DNA of 64,000 nucleotides from Paenibacillus whitsoniae (GTDB lineage Bacteria; Bacillota; Bacilli; Paenibacillales; NBRC-103111). The stretch lies in contig NZ_RXHU01000074.1 of assembly GCF_003955665.1 (NCBI RefSeq), forward strand, positions 24,908 through 88,907, read 5' to 3'. Each line of letters starts with the position of its first letter. Positions within the stretch are counted from its first letter, which is position 1. This document shows, piece after piece, positions 50,322-59,099 of this stretch. The notes below the pieces were generated by a model that saw only the letters and a list, made by a program, of their open reading frames with translations, ran no database searches and was not told the DNA's origin. The position numbers and the translations under genes are program-made.

Positions 50322-51041
50322 TTATCCCCCCACTTCTATGGCAAGTTCACACTTCAGCATCTTCCGCTCATCATTCACCGTAAACGCCGCTGTCGCTTCA
50401 ATTACGTAGCGTCCTGCCGGGAGGAGCCAGGGGCGGTCCTTTTGCAGCATCTCTAACTTCCACGCATCAGCGCTACGATAGCTGTTAAATTCACTCAATA
50501 GCGCAAGAGGGAGTCTCGACGTAAAGGTCGTATTTGGGGACAGTTCATCAGTAATTAACGCTTGCTGAACCCCCGTCGAAAGCGACTTTCCATCTTCATC
50601 TCGAATCGTATATACCACGAGCGGGTTCCCGTGTTTGATTTTCAAAGGTCGATCGCCGGTATACAAAACTTCACTTTGAATGACCATCTGTTCGCTTGAC
50701 CTATACGTTTGCCAGGCTGAGCGCAGGGTCAATTGAACATCGCCTTGGTGCGCTTCGGCGGCATGCGTCATCTTCATTTCCCGATCCGAAGCGTAGGCAA
50801 TGGAAATGCGCCGCTCTTCTTCATTGTAGCTCACCTGCCCCTCCATGGCTTCCGCCACAAACCGCAGGGGCACATAGGTCGAGCCTTCCTGATTTAGCAC
50901 AGTGTATGCTTCAGGCAGCATGACCTCCTGCTGGTTGACCGTGAATCGGACGAGAAATGGAGATACCGCCAGCTCCACAGCCGCGTACGCTGCAGTGGCA
51001 ACGGATAGGCCGATCAGCGTGGGGAGGATGATTTTTTTCAT
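50322..51041 (-). CDS. Exported protein with copper-amine-oxidase-like stalk domain and BsuPI-like domain
   Basis: 239 residues from the ATG at 51041 (AGGAGGG upstream). An N-terminal signal/anchor (about 5-22) is followed by half a copper-amine-oxidase-N-like domain (VNQQEVMLPEAY, STYVPLRFVAEAMEG) and a C-terminal beta domain like the intracellular proteinase inhibitor BsuPI (TLRSAWQTYRSSEQMVIQSE, LPAGRYVIEATAAFTV). Probably external and membrane-bound. No partner gene is obvious; the product's role is unknown. 50132-50321 holds nothing recognisable. Confidence 0.8.
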   Translation of the reverse strand: MKKIILPTLIGLSVATAAYAAVELAVSPFLVRFTVNQQEVMLPEAYTVLNQEGSTYVPLRFVAEAMEGQVSYNEEERRISIAYASDREMKMTHAAEAHQGDVQLTLRSAWQTYRSSEQMVIQSEVLYTGDRPLKIKHGNPLVVYTIRDEDGKSLSTGVQQALITDELSPNTTFTSRLPLALLSEFNSYRSADAWKLEMLQKDRPWLLPAGRYVIEATAAFTVNDERKMLKCELAIEVGG

Positions 51042-51401
51042 GGAAATCCCTCCTTTCAAGGAGAATTACTGCATCTTGACAAGTGCCAGGGACACTTCGT
51101 GTTCTGAGGGGACCATCTTTCCCGCCTGCGACTCGAAGCAGCTTCTTTATGAATTGAGACGCCGACGAACCTCGAAAGTTTCTAGTTTAATCACAAATTT
51201 CCCATATTTAACCACGTTAATCATAAAAAATTAATTGCTCCGCGCTCCTTGTAAGAACGGCCATGTTTGCGGATAACGTGGCGTCGCTTCCAGGATCGAC
51301 TTTCCGACATGCCAAAAAAGCCGGAAACGTTAGGTCGGTAAAACCGCATCATACCGCGCCGTTTACAACTGCATCTCAAAGCTAGCTTTGTCTGCCGGGT
51401 G

Positions 51402-51596
51402 AAATAGCCAATGATTTCATGGCTTAAATGGAGCTAATCACGCTCATTCGCTTAAATAAGCCATGTTACCACTGGCTAATTCGGGAAATTATCGCGAAGA
51501 CAGCGATATTGGGATGAATAGCCAATGGGGTCATTGGTTATTCGCGGCGGATCCGCTCCATATCTAGAATTAGCCAGTGGTTGCATTGGCTAATTC
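51402..51596. repeat. Cluster of four related imperfect palindromes
   Basis: H1 (51402-51428), H2 (51456-51480), H3 (51516-51543) and H4 (51567-51596) all follow AAT(A)(T)AGCCAnTG, a 4-5 nt loop, then CAnTGGCTnATT. Changes in one arm are often matched in the other. A fifth, weaker AATGGAGC/GCTCATT stem lies at 51427-51448. No gene is supported in 51042-51735, and the segment 51060-51400 shows nothing else. Confidence 0.75.
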
Positions 51597-51735
51597 TCTC
51601 GTCTGTTGGCTATCTACCGGTTAAGGAGCTAAAAGCCACGCTTCACGCCGACAGCAGAGATAGCAAAGAAGGCGGAGACAGCGAAAAAATGGAGACAGCG
51701 CAGACAGCGAAACCAAATCAGATCTTGCTATCTGT

Positions 51736-51760
51736 AAAAAAACAGGCGCCGCAGCACCTG
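51736..51760 (-). terminator. Terminator of the MmcQ/YjbR gene
   Basis: On the minus strand CAGGTGC TGCG GCGCCTG is followed by seven T residues, 11 bp after the stop at 51771. To its left on the + strand is GGAGACAGCG-like short repetition (51690-51715) of no clear role. Confidence 0.88.
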
Positions 51761-51770
51761 CTTCCCCCAC

Positions 51771-52145
51771 CTATTTCACGCGATTCGCCTCAATAAACTG
51801 TTTGGCAATCGTCTTTGGCGCTGCTCGCAAGTAAGCTTCCTTCAGAAGGTCGGCCATTTCCGCCCAATCCCCCGGTTGACGAATGGATACCCAGCCGCGG
51901 TGTCCGATATATTTGGGGACGAAAAACCGCCCCGTCTGGACAAGCAGCTCCTGATTCTCCAGATCCGATTTGAACGTGATGCCATGGTCGCTCATAATGA
52001 TGAACGATTTATCCCTCACTTTAAATGTGTTATGGCCATGGCCGTCGATCAATTCCGTCACCTCAGGCAAATCTTTGCAAATCCGCTGCACCTGCTCCAG
52101 CATGCGTTTCCCTTCCGGCGTTGCCATTCCCATGTGATGTTCCAT
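51771..52145 (-). CDS. MmcQ/YjbR-family protein
   Basis: 124 residues with AGGAGG before the ATG. The YjbR/CyaY-like fold is shown by GHNTFKVRDKSFIIM, the conserved GWVSIRQPGDW and the C-terminal LLKEAYLRAAPKTIAKQF. The family is annotated as DNA-binding on structural grounds; its function is not settled. Single gene with its own terminator, next to a WYL regulator gene. Confidence 0.88.
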   Translation of the reverse strand: MEHHMGMATPEGKRMLEQVQRICKDLPEVTELIDGHGHNTFKVRDKSFIIMSDHGITFKSDLENQELLVQTGRFFVPKYIGHRGWVSIRQPGDWAEMADLLKEAYLRAAPKTIAKQFIEANRVK

Positions 52146-52288
52146 CTTGTTTCCTCCTCACCACGATTTGTAAAAGGAATTCGCGATTCGCCCGCCGTTT
52201 CCTTTCTATTTCTGTTATCGGCGGGTTGAGGCAGATTCATTCACAGGACGGTGATCCCTCACCTATCCTCTCATCCCCTTGTGCATGT

Positions 52289-52360
52289 TCCTGTAAAAAC
52301 TACAGCAACATTACCGAGAAACACTTCATTCGGCAGTACTACCTGTAAAAGTTACAGCAA
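52289..52360. repeat. Two small direct repeats, each a mini-hairpin
   Basis: CCTGTAAAAACTACAGCAA (52290-52308) and CCTGTAAAAGTTACAGCAA (52342-52360) differ at two positions and each can fold as CTGTA/TACAG. They lie in the 434-bp gap 52146-52579, which otherwise shows no gene. Confidence 0.5.
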
Positions 52361-52579
52361 AATACAACAATCACGCCTAAATACCTCGCTTTAAGGGGAG
52401 AATGGCGAATTTACATGTACTTTTTGCAGGTTCTTCCGCTTCAACGGCCGATTTGTCCAAAATTTGATGTAGGAAATGCAGGTGATGGGGGTGTACCACT
52501 GCGCCAGCAGGAGCAGAACTCGGTCTTATCCGCAGGATTAGTGAGGTGAAGAAGATTGGCCCGAAGTGAGGAAGCAACC

Positions 52580-53533
52580 TTACTGGGGCGCCTCTTTGTG
52601 ATACGTCAGATAGATCTGTTGGCCGAGATTTTTTATTGTATCCGCCACGGCAAGCGGCTCGAGCACCTCGACGTCAGGCCCGTAGCTGAGCAGCATCCCG
52701 TACATCCAGTGGTTGTCGGGGTAGCTGGCGCGAACCAGCAGCGTGCCGTCCTCCTGTTTGTCGACGTTGTCAAGCCCAAAAGCTTCCTCGACCCGCACTC
52801 GCAGGCGAGGAGGAAACCGCAGCAACAGCGGTATGAGCGGGCCTGTCTCCTGATTGCCCCAACGCGCATCCAGTTCCTCCATGCGAACGCCGCGGTTCGC
52901 GAACGTTTCCAGCTGCAGGCGCAGCCCGCTTATGCGCGACACTCGGAACGTGCGATAGTCGCTGCGCAGCCGGCAGTAGGCATATAAGTACCACGCATAG
53001 CCTTTCCAGGCCAGACCCAAGGGCTCGACTTCACGCTGCTCGCCTATGCCTTCCGTATTCGTATAGCGGAACGAGACGACCGACCGTTGCTTGGCCGCTT
53101 GACGCAGCGCTGCCAGCATGGAGCGATCTTTGATGCCGCCGCCGTGCCACAAATTCGTATCGAACATCAACGTTTCACCGAGTTCTGCCAGCTGATGCTG
53201 CTCGGATTTGGCGACTAGCGCCTTGATTTTGGTCAGAAGGGCGTCCATTTCTGTATCATCCAGTGAAGCCTGAACGCCTTTGAGCGCAACCAGAATCGAT
53301 TGCAGATCGTCAAAGGTCACGATTTGCCGGTCGAGCCGAAACTGTTCCATAATTTCATACCCGCCGTCGGAGCCTGTATACGAAACAATGGGGATGCCGG
53401 ACATATTGATTGTCTCCAAATCCCGATAAATCGTCCGCAGCGAAACTTCAAATTTATCGGCAAGCGATTGGGCGTTCACCCGCCGCTGACTTAATAAGAT
53501 CATGGTAATGCCGAGTAAGCGTTCAATTTTCAA
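52580..53533 (-). CDS. YafY-type HTH/WYL-domain transcriptional regulator
   Basis: 317 residues. The start is TTG at 53533, with AAGGAG about eleven bases upstream. The HTH_11 domain (KIERLLGITMILLSQRRVNA, SLRTIYRDLETINMSGIPIV) is followed by WYL (VEPLGLAWKGYAWYLYAYC, YRTFRVSRISGL) and a WCX tail (VLVRASYPDNHWMYGMLLSYG-like). Some WYL regulators (PafBC, DriD) respond to DNA damage. It diverges from the epoxide hydrolase/AlkZ-like genes and probably controls them. Confidence 0.92.
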   Translation of the reverse strand: MKIERLLGITMILLSQRRVNAQSLADKFEVSLRTIYRDLETINMSGIPIVSYTGSDGGYEIMEQFRLDRQIVTFDDLQSILVALKGVQASLDDTEMDALLTKIKALVAKSEQHQLAELGETLMFDTNLWHGGGIKDRSMLAALRQAAKQRSVVSFRYTNTEGIGEQREVEPLGLAWKGYAWYLYAYCRLRSDYRTFRVSRISGLRLQLETFANRGVRMEELDARWGNQETGPLIPLLLRFPPRLRVRVEEAFGLDNVDKQEDGTLLVRASYPDNHWMYGMLLSYGPDVEVLEPLAVADTIKNLGQQIYLTYHKEAPQ

Positions 53534-53618
53534 CGAAATTCCAGCTCCTTCCTCTATAACTGACTTTACCGTTCCTTCGGTGGGAAGTCGATCTTTTTCT
53601 CGCCGCAGGCCCGTTCCT

Positions 53619-53634
53619 GACAGACAGTTGTCAA
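53619..53634. promoter_or_regulatory. Inverted repeat in the WYL regulator/epoxide hydrolase gap
   Basis: TGACA and TGTCA arms lie around a 6-nt spacer, with the related GACAG repeated inside. It lies about midway in the 156-bp divergent gap. Candidate site for the WYL regulator. Confidence 0.45.
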
Positions 53635-53689
53635 CAAGGGGAGATTACAATGCAAGTATAAACCAAATTCCCTTGAGGAGGAGTTACCC

Positions 53690-54871
53690 ATGAACACACC
53701 GATTTCCGCATCAGAAAAAAACGCAAAGGCCATCCGCCCCTATCGTCTTGAAACGCCGCAAGCGGCGCTGGACGATCTTACGTATCGCTTGACGCATACC
53801 CGCTGGCCCGATGAGCTGCCTGGTGCAGGCTGGCAGTATGGCGTGCCGCTGCCCTTCGTCAAAGACATGGCCGATTACTGGCGCACGGCTTTCGATTGGC
53901 GCAAACAGGAGCAGCGGCTGAATGACATTCCGCAGTATGTGACGACGATCGATGGCGCGAATCTTCATTTCTTCCACGTCCCTTCGCCAGAGGTGTCGGC
54001 TATGCCGCTCTTGCTGATTCACGGCTGGCCCGGTTCGCCCGTCGAGTTTTTGGATCTGATCGGCCCGTTGACCGACCCGAGTTCCTATGGCGGCGATCCG
54101 GCTGACGCGTTTCATCTCGTCATCCCCTCCATCCCGGGCTTCGGCTTATCGGGGCCGACGGAAGAAGCGGGATGGACGCCCGGGCGCGCGGCGCAAGCCT
54201 TCGCCGAGCTGATGGAGCGTCATGGCTATGCGCAGTATGGCGTACAGGGCGGCGATATGGGGGCGATTATCGCGCCGGAGATGGGGCGTATCGCAGCGGG
54301 CCGGGTCGCCGGTGTGCATGTGAGTGCGGCCACCATGGGCTTTATTCCAATGGGACCCGTGGAAGATGATGTGTTGGCGACGCTTTCGGACGCTGAAAAA
54401 GTCCGCCTTGGCCGGCTGGGCCAGTTCATGAAGGAGCGCTTCGGTTTCAATATGATTCAATCGACGCGTCCGCAGACATTGGCTTATGGACTCAATGACT
54501 CGCCGGTTGGGCTGCTTGCCTGGACGGCGGAGCTGTTCAACGGTTTCGGCGATGCGGTGGGCGCTGTCGATAAGGATCGGTTTTTAACGAATCTGATGCT
54601 GTATTGGTTGAATGGAACGGTGGGCTCGTCGGCGAGAATGTATTATGAAGCGGCGCATGATCCGGCGGCTTGGGCGCCGAAGGCAGTATCGGAAACGCCG
54701 ATCGGCGTTGCGGTATTCCAATTGTCAGATGTCGCCATTCGCCATTATGCGGAGCAAGGCAACCGAATTGTCCATTGGAGCGAGTTCGATCGGGGCACTC
54801 ATTTTGCGGCGATGGATGCGCCGGATTTGATGATCGGCGACATGCGCAAATTTTTCCGCGGCATGCGTTAA
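53690..54871 (+). CDS. Epoxide hydrolase (alpha/beta-hydrolase with EHN N-terminal domain)
   Basis: 393 residues, GAGGAGGAG before the ATG. The N-terminal EHN segment (LDDLTYRLTHTRWPDELPGA, GVPLPFVKDMADYWRTAFDW) is typical of microsomal-type epoxide hydrolases. The oxyanion motif is LIHGWPGSPVEF, the nucleophile Asp is in QGGDMGA, and the catalytic His is in GTHFAAMDAPD. Opens epoxides to diols in the cytosol. Its neighbours are an AlkZ-like glycosylase 82 bp downstream and a divergent WYL regulator. The natural substrate is unknown. Confidence 0.92.
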   Translation: MNTPISASEKNAKAIRPYRLETPQAALDDLTYRLTHTRWPDELPGAGWQYGVPLPFVKDMADYWRTAFDWRKQEQRLNDIPQYVTTIDGANLHFFHVPSPEVSAMPLLLIHGWPGSPVEFLDLIGPLTDPSSYGGDPADAFHLVIPSIPGFGLSGPTEEAGWTPGRAAQAFAELMERHGYAQYGVQGGDMGAIIAPEMGRIAAGRVAGVHVSAATMGFIPMGPVEDDVLATLSDAEKVRLGRLGQFMKERFGFNMIQSTRPQTLAYGLNDSPVGLLAWTAELFNGFGDAVGAVDKDRFLTNLMLYWLNGTVGSSARMYYEAAHDPAAWAPKAVSETPIGVAVFQLSDVAIRHYAEQGNRIVHWSEFDRGTHFAAMDAPDLMIGDMRKFFRGMR

Positions 54872-54953
54872 GGAGACTGGTGGCTGCGGGTACAGATAGG
54901 TTCATCCGCCGATCCCGGTTATGCCGGCCCCAGAATGAGAAGGAGGCACCGCC

Positions 54954-56060
54954 ATGAAGAATATGCCAATGATGGATTCCCGCGCGCTGAATCGGGCCTT
55001 GTTGGCCAGACAGATGCTGCTTGGCCGGGTACAGCTTCCTGTGCTGGACGTTATTGAAAAGCTGACGGGCTTGCAGGCGCAAGCCCCGAACGCCCCTTAC
55101 TTTGCGCTATGGTCCAGGGTTGAAAATTTTCGCCAGGAGCAGCTTTCATCGCTGATCCGAAGTCGCAAGGCGGTGCGTATCGCTTTGATGCGGGCGACGC
55201 TGCATCTGACGTCATCTGCTGATGCGCTGGCGCTCCGACCGTGGCTGCAGCCGGTGATGGAACGCAGCTTGAACGGCGCATTTGGCAAGGAACTTCAAGG
55301 CGTGGACAGGAGCCGGCTGGCAGCGAGCGGCCGACGCCTGGTGGAAGAGAAGCCGATGACGCTCAGCGAGTTGGGAGAACATTTGCAGCAGGAGTGGCTT
55401 GCGCAGCGACCAGAAGCGCTGTCGGCAGCTGTACGAAACTTGGTGCCGCTCGTGCAAACACCGCCTCGCGGCATATGGGGAGAGAGCGGACAGGCGGTGC
55501 ATACGACGATGGAACTGTGGCTCGGGCAATCGATGGGCACTGAACCTGACGCGAAACAGTGGATTCGCCGATATTTGGCGGCCTTCGGCCCGGCGACAGT
55601 GAAAGATATGCAGGTGTGGTCGGGACTTTCGGGGCTAGGCAAAGTGCTGGAGCAGCTCACGAGCGAGCTCGTAACGTTCCAGACGGAGCAAGGCGCCGTT
55701 CTGTTCGATCTGCCGGATGCCCCACGGCCTGAGTCCGATACGCCGGCGGCGCCGCGCTTTCTCGGTGAGTTTGACAACATCCTGCTTGCGCATGCGGACC
55801 GCAGTCGTATTCTGGAGGAGCGGTACCGTAAACGGGTATTTACCTCAAATGGCATCGTGCGGCCGACAATTCTCATCGACGGGTACGTGGCCGGAACCTG
55901 GAAGCTGCATAGGGAAAGAGGCAAAACGGTAGTCGTTGCGGACATGTTCGGCAAGATCGCTCAAGCGGAGCTGGCTGCCTTGCAGGAGGAAGGGGAGCGG
56001 TTGCTTCATTTTGTCGGAGCGGAAACGGAGGCCTCGGAAATGGTTGTCAATCCTCAGTAA
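54954..56060 (+). CDS. AlkZ-like winged-helix DNA glycosylase (HTH_42 family)
   Basis: 368 residues, AAGGAGG upstream of the ATG. Winged-helix DNA-binding (PF06224, HTH_42-type) family, shown by LNRALLARQMLLGR, the LTGLQAQAPNAPYFALWSRV stretch, LPPRG-like TPPRGIWG, RRYLAAFGPATVKDMQVWSG and NGIVRPTILIDGYVAGTW. QAQ fits the catalytic Q-x-Q motif of AlkZ-like enzymes, which excise bulky or crosslinked alkylated bases (known for AlkZ against azinomycin B, an epoxide-bearing crosslinker). Probably in one transcript with the epoxide hydrolase. Confidence 0.85.
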   Translation: MKNMPMMDSRALNRALLARQMLLGRVQLPVLDVIEKLTGLQAQAPNAPYFALWSRVENFRQEQLSSLIRSRKAVRIALMRATLHLTSSADALALRPWLQPVMERSLNGAFGKELQGVDRSRLAASGRRLVEEKPMTLSELGEHLQQEWLAQRPEALSAAVRNLVPLVQTPPRGIWGESGQAVHTTMELWLGQSMGTEPDAKQWIRRYLAAFGPATVKDMQVWSGLSGLGKVLEQLTSELVTFQTEQGAVLFDLPDAPRPESDTPAAPRFLGEFDNILLAHADRSRILEERYRKRVFTSNGIVRPTILIDGYVAGTWKLHRERGKTVVVADMFGKIAQAELAALQEEGERLLHFVGAETEASEMVVNPQ

Positions 56061-56080
56061 GTCCCAGAGATTACTTTACG

Positions 56081-56109
56081 TTGACGTTAACGTTATGCGG
56101 GAGTATGAT
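56081..56109 (+). promoter_or_regulatory. Promoter of the universal stress protein gene
   Basis: The -35 TTGACG (56081-56086), 17-bp spacer and -10 TATGAT (56104-56109) are near consensus. The 10-bp palindrome ACGTTAACGT (56084-56093) overlaps the -35 end. Start codon at 56177. Confidence 0.75.
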
Positions 56110-56176
56110 AGAGACATGGAACATCATAAGCTTTCTGAAAAGGATGCGTTCACGCATCACGATGGGAGGAATTTCT

Positions 56177-56596
56177 ATGTTTCACAAAATTCTCGTTCCG
56201 ATTGACGGCTCCGAGCATAGCGATCATGCGCTCGAACAAGCGGTTGCCTTGGCAGTAAGCTTATCCCACGAAGTGAAAATAACGATTCTTCATGTGAGTC
56301 CTATCCTTGTACTCAATGAGCCGCCGATCATTTCCATTGAGGAGAATGCTGAGGCGGAGGGACAGCAAATTCTGAAGCCTGCGGAGGACAAGCTAACGGC
56401 GGCCGGAATTACTTACGACGTTCAATTGAAAACTGGCGATCCTTCTACAATAATCACCCAGTTTGCCGACGACAACCAAGTTGATCTTATTATGATGGGC
56501 AGCCGCGGTGCCGGCTTGATTTCCGAGATTTTGCTGGGCAGCGTCAGCCACAATGTCATCAAACACGCGCATTGTCCGGTCATGGTGACGAAATAG
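56177..56596 (+). CDS. Universal stress protein (UspA family)
   Basis: 139 residues from the ATG at 56177 (GGGAGGA upstream); the earlier in-frame start lies in the promoter. The Usp fold is shown by KILVPIDGSEHSDHALEQA and the ATP-binding GSRGAGLISEILLGSVSHNV (G2xG9xGS type). Small cytosolic dimer, nucleotide-binding class. Alone between a strong promoter and terminator. Confidence 0.93.
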   Translation: MFHKILVPIDGSEHSDHALEQAVALAVSLSHEVKITILHVSPILVLNEPPIISIEENAEAEGQQILKPAEDKLTAAGITYDVQLKTGDPSTIITQFADDNQVDLIMMGSRGAGLISEILLGSVSHNVIKHAHCPVMVTK

Positions 56597-56625
56597 CCAG
56601 GATGGGAAGATGATTGATAAACGCA

Positions 56626-56661
56626 AAGCCCGGTGCGAGCATGAAGCTCGCCACCGGGCTT
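56626..56661. terminator. Bidirectional terminator
   Basis: AAGCCCGGTGCGAGC pairs with GCTCGCCACCGGGCTT (15-bp stem with one extra base) around a 5-nt loop. It sits between convergent genes ending at 56596 and 56684. Confidence 0.88.
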
Positions 56662-56683
56662 ATTTGGTTTATCGGCTAAGCGC

Positions 56684-57478
56684 CTATCTTCCGTCTCCAT
56701 CAAGCAAATTACCTAAGCCGCCAAGGATGCTTCCTTCTTCTTTCCGTCCGCCTGCTCTGGAAGCCGAAGCCATCCGGTCCGCCAACCTGCTGAACGGCAA
56801 GGATTGGATCCATACCCGCCCAGGTCCGCGCAGTGTCGCGAAGAACAGACCTTCGCCGCCGAACAGTGCCGTTTTCACACCTTTGACCATTTCAATATCA
56901 TAGTCCACGTCTTGCGTCATTGCCACAAGGCATCCCGTATCTACGCGAAGGACTTCCCCAGGACGGAGCTCACGTTCGCAGATGGAGCCGCCCGCATGGA
57001 CAAATGCGAGTCCATCCCCTTCAAGCTTTTGCATGATAAAGCCTTCGCCGCCGAAGAAGCCGGCTCCTAACTTACGCTGGAACGCGATCCCAACGGATAC
57101 GCCTTTCGCTGCGCAGAGGAAGGAATCTTTTTGACAAATCAATTTGCCGCCGAGATCCTGCAAATCCATCGGAATGATTTTTCCCGGATAAGGAGAGGCA
57201 AAATTCACCGTTTCTTTCCCGTATGAGCTTTGATTCGTAAATACCGTCATGAACAAGCTTTCACCCGTCAACAATCGTTTGCCCGCACCAAGCAGCTTGC
57301 CCATGAACCCTTTGTTATCGCTGCTGCCATCTCCAAAGACTGTCTCCATATGGATGTTCTGATCCATCATCATCATGCTTCCGGCTTCGGCGACCACACT
57401 TTCTCCCGGATCGAGCTCAATTTCCACGTACTGCATCTCACTTCCTAGAATACGATAATCAATTTCATGTGCGTTCAT
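56684..57478 (-). CDS. AIM24/TIGR00266-family protein
   Basis: 264 residues from the ATG at 57478, with GGAGGT nine bases upstream. It has the AIM24-like beta-fold pattern (MQYVEIELDPGESVVAEAGS, GESLFMTVFTN, RKLGAGFFGGEGFIMQKLEG, VDYDIEMVKGVKTALFGGEG). The family is widespread and of unknown biochemical role. A polar C-terminal tail ends GNLLDGDGR. Same direction as, and 77 bp after, an AraC gene. Confidence 0.9.
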   Translation of the reverse strand: MNAHEIDYRILGSEMQYVEIELDPGESVVAEAGSMMMMDQNIHMETVFGDGSSDNKGFMGKLLGAGKRLLTGESLFMTVFTNQSSYGKETVNFASPYPGKIIPMDLQDLGGKLICQKDSFLCAAKGVSVGIAFQRKLGAGFFGGEGFIMQKLEGDGLAFVHAGGSICERELRPGEVLRVDTGCLVAMTQDVDYDIEMVKGVKTALFGGEGLFFATLRGPGRVWIQSLPFSRLADRMASASRAGGRKEEGSILGGLGNLLDGDGR

Positions 57479-57555
57479 CGTTCTTGTACCTCCAATAAAT
57501 GTATGTAAATATCCGTAATTAAAATAGTTATACGCTGGGAACGAGGCGTTGGTTT

Positions 57556-58407
57556 CTAAGTGCTCAACCGATAATCGCTCGGGGAGCATCCGACGTGCCG
57601 TTTGAACGCGCGAGAGAAGGTATACAGATCCGGATAACCCACGGAAAGCGCGATTTCGCCGACCGTCAGATCAGGGTCCTGCAGTAAAAGCTGCTGGGCA
57701 CGCTGCAGGCGCAGACGCTGGATGTATTGCTGCGGTGAGATACCGACCTTTTGCGTAAAGGCATGGGAAAAATAGGAGCGATGCAAGCCAAATGTGTCGG
57801 CAACGCCATGAATCCGCAGCTCTTCGGTATAATGCAACTGGAAGAAACGCTCCGCTTCCTGAATCCAGTTATCTGTCGCAGGCTGATCCTGTTGATGAGG
57901 GAGGGGGCTATCCAGCTCCAGGCTTTCAAAAAAACGGCACAGCGCACTGAACATCGTCAGCTTCCGCGCGGCCGGCTGCTCCCAAACCAGACGTTCCATT
58001 TCTTGCAGGGCGTCCAGAGATTTTTCACGGATTGCCTGACGACGGTAAGGCTCTGCGGGCGTGACGCCGATCGCTTGCAGCAGTTCAGGCAGTTGAGGCC
58101 CTTGCAGGGACAGCCACAGCATCTGAAGCTCGTCTTCGCCGGCGATCTGGTACTCGTAGGATAAATGTGGAAAAAGGCAAAAAAGATCCCCAGCGTGAAG
58201 ATGAACCTGCTGGTCCCCGAAGCGCAGCAGCAGGCTTCCGCTCCGGATAACATGCAGCCCGAAGCAATCAATCTGCTTGCGTCCTACCCAGTAGTTAGGC
58301 TTGGCGATGTTTCGTCCGGCCCGTATAAGCCAGAAGCCGCCCGTCCGGTCGAAGCGCGTTGGCATGAAATGATGCAAATCGACGAATTCATGCAAAGTTT
58401 CTTTCAT
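57556..58407 (-). CDS. AraC-family transcriptional regulator
   Basis: 283 residues from the ATG at 58407 (GAAGGAG eleven bases upstream). The N-terminal cupin-like sensing region (GRKQIDCFGLHVIRSGSLLL, HLHAGDLFCLFPHLSYEYQ) is followed by the C-terminal double helix-turn-helix (LRIHGVADTFGLHRSYFSHA, QKVGISPQQYIQRLRLQRA, VGYPDLYTFSRAFKRHVG). Probably senses a sugar; no obvious target lies beside it. Confidence 0.92.
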   Translation of the reverse strand: MKETLHEFVDLHHFMPTRFDRTGGFWLIRAGRNIAKPNYWVGRKQIDCFGLHVIRSGSLLLRFGDQQVHLHAGDLFCLFPHLSYEYQIAGEDELQMLWLSLQGPQLPELLQAIGVTPAEPYRRQAIREKSLDALQEMERLVWEQPAARKLTMFSALCRFFESLELDSPLPHQQDQPATDNWIQEAERFFQLHYTEELRIHGVADTFGLHRSYFSHAFTQKVGISPQQYIQRLRLQRAQQLLLQDPDLTVGEIALSVGYPDLYTFSRAFKRHVGCSPSDYRLST

Positions 58408-58561
58408 GATAATCGGTGCTCCTTCACCTAACATTTTGCTAAATTTAGTATGGCATGTCTGATTTCGAAAAGCTACTGTTCTTCTTTCTATTTGATAGGC
58501 TGGCATAAAAGACGCTATAGTAGTCTTTATAGGTTGTTCAGAAAAGGAGCGAGTGCAGACG

Positions 58562-59047
58562 ATGGCACCTTTAGCGGTTATTATTCAAACGGATCAAGGC
58601 TACGCGGCGCGATTCGAGCGCCTGCTGCCGCAGAAGGCGGCGCAAGTGTGGGCGGCATTGACGGAAGACGCAGCGCTTGCGGTGTGGATGCCGAATTTGA
58701 AAACAGGCGAGCTTGGCAGCGGTGGGAGCATGCTTTTTGATATGAAAGACGGTACGTCTCCGCTCATTGAAATGTCAATCACGGATTTTGTGCAGGGGGA
58801 AGTTCTGGAGTTCGAATGGGGAGCAGGGCGAGTGCGCTTTCATGTGCAGCCTGTTGCCGAGGGGACGCGGCTGGAGCTGCTCGAGTATGTCGGCGAATGG
58901 ACGGCGCATACGCCGAAAGATCTGGCCGGGTGGCATGTGTGTCTGGACTTGCTTGCAAACCAGTTAGCCGATGAACCGAGAACGTTTCCGCAAGAGGAGT
59001 GGGAACAATGGTACGAGGCGTATCAAGCGATCTCGAAAGGGTTATGA
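58562..59047 (+). CDS. SRPBCC/AHSA1-domain protein
   Basis: 161 residues from the ATG at 58562, with AAAAGGAG upstream; the in-frame GTG at 58553 is too close to it. START-like fold of the Aha1 C-terminal type (ARFERLLPQKAAQVWAALTE, DFVQGEVLEFEWGAGRVRFH, AEGTRLELLEYVGEW, KDLAGWHVCLDLLANQL). Hydrophobic-ligand or co-chaperone-like role; ligand unknown. Confidence 0.88.
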   Translation: MAPLAVIIQTDQGYAARFERLLPQKAAQVWAALTEDAALAVWMPNLKTGELGSGGSMLFDMKDGTSPLIEMSITDFVQGEVLEFEWGAGRVRFHVQPVAEGTRLELLEYVGEWTAHTPKDLAGWHVCLDLLANQLADEPRTFPQEEWEQWYEAYQAISKGL

Positions 59048-59051
59048 AATA

Positions 59052-59080
59052 AAAAGCTAGCTCATCCCGAGCTAGCTTTT
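59052..59080. terminator. Bidirectional terminator
   Basis: AAAAGCTAGCTC and GAGCTAGCTTTT form a 12-bp stem with a 5-nt loop between convergent genes. Confidence 0.9.
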
Positions 59081-59099
59081 AGACCTTAAAGAGAGACGA

